A stretch of 64,000 nt of DNA from Collinsella sp. WCA1-178-WT-3 (M1) (GTDB lineage: Bacteria > Actinomycetota > Coriobacteriia > Coriobacteriales > Coriobacteriaceae): positions 62,001 through 126,000 of the forward strand of contig NZ_VUME01000006.1 of the NCBI RefSeq assembly GCF_009696325.1, read 5' to 3'. Of the stretch, positions 59,838-64,000 are shown piece after piece. The position numbers were made by a program, and so were the translations under genes. Each line of letters starts with the position of its first letter. Position 1 is the first letter of the stretch. The notes under the pieces were generated by a model. The model made no database searches, had not been told where the DNA came from, and worked only from the letters and a program-made list of their open reading frames with translations.

Positions 59838-61478
59838 ATGATCGAAATCACCCAAGTCAACGCGTCGCTCGATGAAGCCGGCGATGAAAATGCCTGCCTC
59901 ATTGTTGGCAAGCGATTCGCCAAGCGCGTCCTGCGTTGCAAGGACTCCGAGATCAAGTCCATCGAGCTCCACCGCAAGTCAATCGACGCTCGCAAAAGAC
60001 GAGACGTCCATTTTATCCTGAGCTTTCGTGTTGAGCTGACTAGTCCCCACCTCGAGCGAGAAGCGGTCGACAGCGTTGCCGAGCGTGACCGCTCGCGCGT
60101 ACGCGCGATAGAAGACGATGAGCCTTCATTCCCCTCCCCCGTTTCCGGCGCACCCAAAGAGCGCCCCGTCGTCGTCGGTGCCGGATGCGCCGGCCTTTTC
60201 GCCGCACTCACCCTTGCCGAAGCAGGTCTTAAGCCCTTGCTCATCGAGCGCGGCGACCCGGCATTTCGCCGCTCGCATGCGATCGACCTCTTTCTAAAGG
60301 AGCGTATCCTCGACCCCGAGAGCAATATCCAGTTTGGCCTGGGCGGCGCGGGGACCTTCTCGGACGGCAAGCTCAATACAGGAACCAAAAATCCCGCCCA
60401 TCGCCTCATCCTCGAAACCTTCGTCGAGGCGGGTGCGCCCCGCGATATTCTGTGGGATGCCAAGCCGCACATTGGCTCCGACATCCTTCCCACGGTTGTC
60501 ACCGCTATATCCCAGCGCATCGAGCAGCTCGGAGGTGTCGTCCGTTATCGAACAAAACTCGTCGACATTCGCATCGACGCGTCTGGCGCCATCACCGGTA
60601 TTGATGTCCAATCGTCCCAAGACGCCGCTTACGAGCCAATTGAGACAAAGCACCTCATCCTCGCCTGCGGGCATTCTGCTCGCGATATTTTTGAACTCCT
60701 TAAGGACCACGACGTGGCCCTCGCACAAAAGACCTTTGCCATGGGCGTTCGCATCGAGCATCCGCAGCGCGACATCGACCGAGCCCAATATGGAGCCTCG
60801 GCGGGACATCCTGCCCTCGGAGCAGCCCCCTACAAACTCGTCGCCCATCTTCCCAACGGCCGCAGCGTGTTCTCGTTTTGCATGTGCCCCGGCGGGCAGG
60901 TTGTCGCCGCCTCTTCCGAGCAGGGCCACCTGTGCGTCAACGGCGCCAGCCTCAATGCCCGCGACGGCCGTAACGCAAATGCCGCCCTGCTCGTTAACGT
61001 CACGCCTGAGGACCTTCCCGACGATGACCCGCTCGCCGGCATCGAGCTCCAGCGCGCCTGCGAGGCGGCCGCCTATCGCCTGGGCGGTTCCAACTGGAAC
61101 GCACCGGCACAACTCGTCGGAGATTTCCTCGCAGGACGCGCCAGCAAGGCGCCCGGAAAGGTAAAGCCCACCTATCCGCTCGGTGTGACCTGGACGGCAA
61201 TTGACAAAGCCCTGCCGCAGCATATCGTCGAGTCGCTCCGCCTGGGACTTCCCCTACTCGGAAAAAAGCTACGGGGCTACGACCGCCCCGATGCCGTTCT
61301 TACCGGCGTGGAGACTCGTTCGAGCTCACCGGTCACTGTCACCCGAGACCGAACGTGCCATGCCGTGTCGACCCCGGGCCTCTACCCTTGTGGTGAGGGA
61401 GCTGGATATGCCGGAGGCATCATGAGCGCGGCCACCGACGGTATCCGTTGTGCCGAAGCCCTGATCGCAGACCTCTAG
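59838..61478 (+). CDS. FAD-dependent dehydrogenase (YtfP/FixC-like flavoprotein)
   Basis: This 546-residue protein has an N-terminal helper domain (residues 1-90: RVLRCKDSEIKSIELHRKSIDARKRRD). An FAD site RPVVVGAGCAGLFAALTLAEAG follows, then NIQFGLGGAGTFSDGKLNTG and a C-terminal GLYPCGEGAGYAGGIMSAATDGIR. This matches the widespread uncharacterised FAD dehydrogenase family. ATG at 59838 with AAGGAGACC upstream. Third gene after mrp on the same strand. Confidence 0.85.
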   Translation: MIEITQVNASLDEAGDENACLIVGKRFAKRVLRCKDSEIKSIELHRKSIDARKRRDVHFILSFRVELTSPHLEREAVDSVAERDRSRVRAIEDDEPSFPSPVSGAPKERPVVVGAGCAGLFAALTLAEAGLKPLLIERGDPAFRRSHAIDLFLKERILDPESNIQFGLGGAGTFSDGKLNTGTKNPAHRLILETFVEAGAPRDILWDAKPHIGSDILPTVVTAISQRIEQLGGVVRYRTKLVDIRIDASGAITGIDVQSSQDAAYEPIETKHLILACGHSARDIFELLKDHDVALAQKTFAMGVRIEHPQRDIDRAQYGASAGHPALGAAPYKLVAHLPNGRSVFSFCMCPGGQVVAASSEQGHLCVNGASLNARDGRNANAALLVNVTPEDLPDDDPLAGIELQRACEAAAYRLGGSNWNAPAQLVGDFLAGRASKAPGKVKPTYPLGVTWTAIDKALPQHIVESLRLGLPLLGKKLRGYDRPDAVLTGVETRSSSPVTVTRDRTCHAVSTPGLYPCGEGAGYAGGIMSAATDGIRCAEALIADL

Positions 61479-61504
61479 CGAACGAATTCCAGTGCGCAAA
61501 AGAC

Positions 61505-61540
61505 ACAGGCCCCGAGCTCCACAGGGAACTCGGGGCCTGT
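61505..61540. terminator. Bidirectional terminator between convergent genes
   Basis: A perfect 11-bp CAGGCCCCGAG stem (61506-61516, 61529-61539), extended by an A-T pair, between the flavoprotein stop and the uvrB stop. The tail has TATTTCTT on the plus strand. Confidence 0.7.
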
Positions 61541-61543
61541 TCG

Positions 61544-63784
61544 CTATTTCTTAAACCGTGCACCCTGGCGTTTTCTACCCGATGCGAACGTGGAACCCTT
61601 GCGGGCCTGCGAACGCAAGCGCTCGATCGTCTCGTCCTCAGACGCACCCTCGAGCATCGCCCGAATCTGAACGACAGCATCACGCAGGCGCGCCGCCTCC
61701 TCAAAGTCCATGGCGGCAGAAGCGTTACGCATATCCTCTTCCATGGTTTCGACGATCCGCACAAGCTCGTCATGCGGTAGTTCTTCCAACTGTTCCGCAA
61801 GTGTCTGCTCGGGCGCCACCGTTTCCGGCACACCGCCCTCGTCCGACTCATCGGGCGTATAGAATGCGCCATGGCCAAGAGAGTCGCCCTTCGAGCGTCC
61901 CTTGGAGCCCACAGTTTTTTCGGCCTCGGCAATAAAACTTGAGATGTCGTTGATGGCCTTGCGCACTGTCTTGGGCACAATGCCATGTTCTTCGTTATAT
62001 GCCATCTGAATCTCGCGACGGCGCTGCGTCTCCTCGATGGCCGCTTTCATCGAATCGGTCACAACGTCTGCATACATGATGACTTCGCCATCGGCGTTAC
62101 GGGCCGCACGGCCAATCGTCTGAATCAGCGAACGACGGTTGCGCAAGAAGCCTTCCTTATCGGCATCGAGAATTGCCACCAGTGAGACCTCGGGAAGATC
62201 CAAGCCCTCGCGAAGCAGGTTGATGCCAACGAGAACATCGATCTTGCCCTCGCGCAGCGTTCGCAGGATCTCGACACGGTCCATTGTCGCCGTATCAGAG
62301 TGCATGTAATTGACCTTAATGCCCGCATCAAGTAGATGGTCGGTCAGGTCCTCGGCCATGCGCTTGGTCAACGTGGTCACCAGCACGCGCTCCTTGCGGG
62401 CAACACGCTCGCGAATCTCATCCTCAAGATCGTCAATCTGACCGCGAACGGGACGCACGTCGATCTTGGGATCGAGCAGGCCGGTCGGACGAATAATCTG
62501 CTCCACGTCGTTTTGGCTCACCCGCAGCTCGTAGTCGCCCGGCGTTGCCGAAACATAGATGAACTGGGGGATTCTCGCCTCAAACTCATCGAAACGAAGC
62601 GGGCGATTGTCGAGCGCCGAGGGCAGGCGAAAACCATGCTCAACAAGCGTAACTTTGCGCGATCGGTCGCCTTCGTGCATGCCGCGAATCTGTGGCACCG
62701 TCACGTGGCTCTCGTCTATGATGCAGAGCATGTCCTTGGGGAAGTAGTCAATCAAGGTAAACGGCGGCTCACCCGGCTTACGCCCGTCCAGATGACGCGA
62801 GTAGTTCTCGATGCCGTTGCAAAAGCCCATCGTCTCGAGCATCTCGAGGTCATAATCGGTCCGTTGCTGTAGACGTTGCGCCTCGAGCAACTTGTCGGTC
62901 GCCTTGAGCTCCGCCACGCGCTTCTCGCACTCTTCACTGATTGACTTTAAGGCCGCCTTGACCTTAGGCTTCTCGGTCACATAGTGCGATGCCGGCCACA
63001 CGGGAATAGCCTCATACTCACGAAGCATCTCACCGGTAACCTCATCGATTTCGGCGATAAGCTCGACCTCATCGCCAAAGAACTCAAATCGCAACGGATG
63101 CTCGGCATAGGGCGGATACACATCGACAACATCACCGCGCACGCGGAAGGTGCCACGCGCCAAGTCATAGTCGTTCCGGTCGTACTGAATGTCGATGAGC
63201 GCATGGATAAAGTCATCGCGCTCGAGCGGTACTTTCTTGTCGACATTCGGCGCCAGCCCCGCATAGTCCTCAGGAGAGCCGATGCCATAGATGCAGGACA
63301 CCGAAGCAACGACAATCACATCGCGTCGAGAAAGCAACGAGGCGGTCGCCTGATGTCGAAGCATCTCGACTTCTTCGTTAATCGAAGCATCCTTCTCGAT
63401 ATACGTATCGCTTTGCGGCACATATGCCTCGGGCTGATAGTAGTCGTAGTACGAGACGAAGTAGACCACGGCGTTGTTGGGAAAGAATTCTTTGAGCTCG
63501 CTCGCAAGCTGGGCGGCGAGGGTTTTGTTGGGGGCCATGACCAGCGTTGGCTTACCGAGAGCTTCGATGGTCTTGGCCATGGTAAAGGTCTTGCCCGAGC
63601 CGGTCACGCCAAGCAAAACCTGATAGCGGTCCCCGTCCCTCACACCCTGCACAAGCGACTCAATGGCCTTAGGCTGTGAACCTGCAGGCTCATAGGGAGA
63701 CACGACCTCAAACGGTACCTCAGAGCCCTCAACGCCAAAACGTTTGAGCTCTCCGCCAACACGCTCAACTTCAAAATCCGCCAT
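61544..63784 (-). CDS. uvrB: UvrABC excinuclease subunit B
   Basis: This 746-residue helicase-like damage verifier has Walker [15 protein letters not shown], the beta-hairpin [25 protein letters not shown]-like IDESHV and helicase motifs [31 protein letters not shown] and [11 protein letters not shown]-terminal UVR domain ([29 protein letters not shown]) binds UvrC. The C-terminal 60 residues before UVR are acidic and the tail is basic ([17 protein letters not shown]). ATG at 63784 with AGGAGTG. Confidence 0.96.
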   Translation of the reverse strand: MADFEVERVGGELKRFGVEGSEVPFEVVSPYEPAGSQPKAIESLVQGVRDGDRYQVLLGVTGSGKTFTMAKTIEALGKPTLVMAPNKTLAAQLASELKEFFPNNAVVYFVSYYDYYQPEAYVPQSDTYIEKDASINEEVEMLRHQATASLLSRRDVIVVASVSCIYGIGSPEDYAGLAPNVDKKVPLERDDFIHALIDIQYDRNDYDLARGTFRVRGDVVDVYPPYAEHPLRFEFFGDEVELIAEIDEVTGEMLREYEAIPVWPASHYVTEKPKVKAALKSISEECEKRVAELKATDKLLEAQRLQQRTDYDLEMLETMGFCNGIENYSRHLDGRKPGEPPFTLIDYFPKDMLCIIDESHVTVPQIRGMHEGDRSRKVTLVEHGFRLPSALDNRPLRFDEFEARIPQFIYVSATPGDYELRVSQNDVEQIIRPTGLLDPKIDVRPVRGQIDDLEDEIRERVARKERVLVTTLTKRMAEDLTDHLLDAGIKVNYMHSDTATMDRVEILRTLREGKIDVLVGINLLREGLDLPEVSLVAILDADKEGFLRNRRSLIQTIGRAARNADGEVIMYADVVTDSMKAAIEETQRRREIQMAYNEEHGIVPKTVRKAINDISSFIAEAEKTVGSKGRSKGDSLGHGAFYTPDESDEGGVPETVAPEQTLAEQLEELPHDELVRIVETMEEDMRNASAAMDFEEAARLRDAVVQIRAMLEGASEDETIERLRSQARKGSTFASGRKRQGARFKK

Positions 63785-63835
63785 GGACACTCCTAACTCA
63801 TACATCTGCAGTATACGCAGGCGGCAGGCATAGTC

Positions 63836-64000
63836 CTATACGAACCGGTCGGGATAGAGGGTCTTATAGCGAACCCAGGCATTATTGACACGAATCAAAT
63901 AGGCTTGCGTCTCGGGAAAGGCAATCGCGTTATGGAGCGATGTGTTTTGCTGCGCCCACCCATCGACATTGCCCATTCCGGCATTGTAAGCAGCAATAGC
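63836..64000 (-). CDS. Lytic transglycosylase, C-terminal part (5' end outside window)
   Basis: The minus strand reads AIAAYNAGMGNVDGW then FPETQAYLIRVNNAWVRYKTLYP and a TAG at 63836-63838. AYNAG..NV..W and the ETxxYxxxV pattern are the closing motifs of SLT-type soluble lytic transglycosylases, which cut peptidoglycan. Only 54 residues are visible. It is upstream of uvrB on the same strand. Confidence 0.8.
   Translation of the reverse strand, partial: AIAAYNAGMGNVDGWAQQNTSLHNAIAFPETQAYLIRVNNAWVRYKTLYPDRFV

Overview
The window is a chromosomal segment of a GC-rich gut actinobacterium. Protein sequences, the rapZ-whiA-gap-pgk-tpiA-gpmI-secG block, the Tat-type lipoprotein signals and the overall style point to Coriobacteriia, most likely Collinsella (C. 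aerofaciens group). That assignment is recognition, not a database result. No phage, transposase, CRISPR array or rRNA operon is visible; the segment reads as core genome with one transport/catabolic island and a few decayed loci.

Layout. 1-9,700: end of endonuclease IV, an Fe-S aldo/keto reductase, a ketopantoate-reductase-family protein, small secreted/membrane proteins, metY with a divergent LysR regulator, rnhA, a Gfo/Idh oxidoreductase, acylphosphatase and a Fur-family regulator. 9,700-15,300: HAD phosphatase, a UreE-like protein paired with an SlyD-like FKBP, a membrane-type dipeptidase, a YgjP-like metallopeptidase and a folate block (folE, HD hydrolase, folB). 15,365-18,594: nrdG and nrdD, separated by two large nested palindromes, with NrdR-box-like sites at the nrdD promoter. 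18,600-21,500: an RNA and debris zone with tRNA-Val, three identical tRNA-Gly(GCC), tRNA-Cys, a frameshifted small membrane gene and a wrecked GH13 alpha-glucosidase. 21,516-24,838: an RsbU-like phosphatase, a STAS/HATPase fusion and tRNA-Leu. 25,430-31,374: oppABCDF. 31,669-38,815: secG, gpmI, tpiA, pgk, gap, whiA and rapZ. 38,915-49,267: a roughly 10-kb sialic-acid-type operon (binding protein, permease, permease-ATPase fusion, ATPase, two esterase-like hydrolases, NanA-like aldolase, ROK kinase, nanE). 49,632-63,784: uvrC, murJ and ybaK downstream of uvrA on the minus strand; mrp and two flavoproteins on the plus strand; then uvrB and the end of a lytic transglycosylase gene.

How the genes fit together. 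The nan-type island should import a sialic acid or related amino sugar, deacetylate it, cleave it, phosphorylate the ManNAc product and epimerise it to GlcNAc-6-phosphate, which feeds the adjacent glycolytic block. Hairpins between its cistrons suggest stepped expression. UvrA, UvrB and UvrC, the whole excision repair nuclease, lie within 15 kb.

The most unusual items are: (1) a roughly 245-residue cytoplasmic extension on MurJ with three DETAVF-like motifs resembling FHA-docking phosphothreonine sites; (2) an esterase paralogue in which the nucleophile serine is glutamate; (3) a UreE-fold protein lacking the key metal histidine, next to an SlyD-like protein lacking its metal tail; (4) a set of long nested inverted repeats (about 80-225 bp) in intergenic regions; (5) a cysteine-containing short leader ORF before metY.
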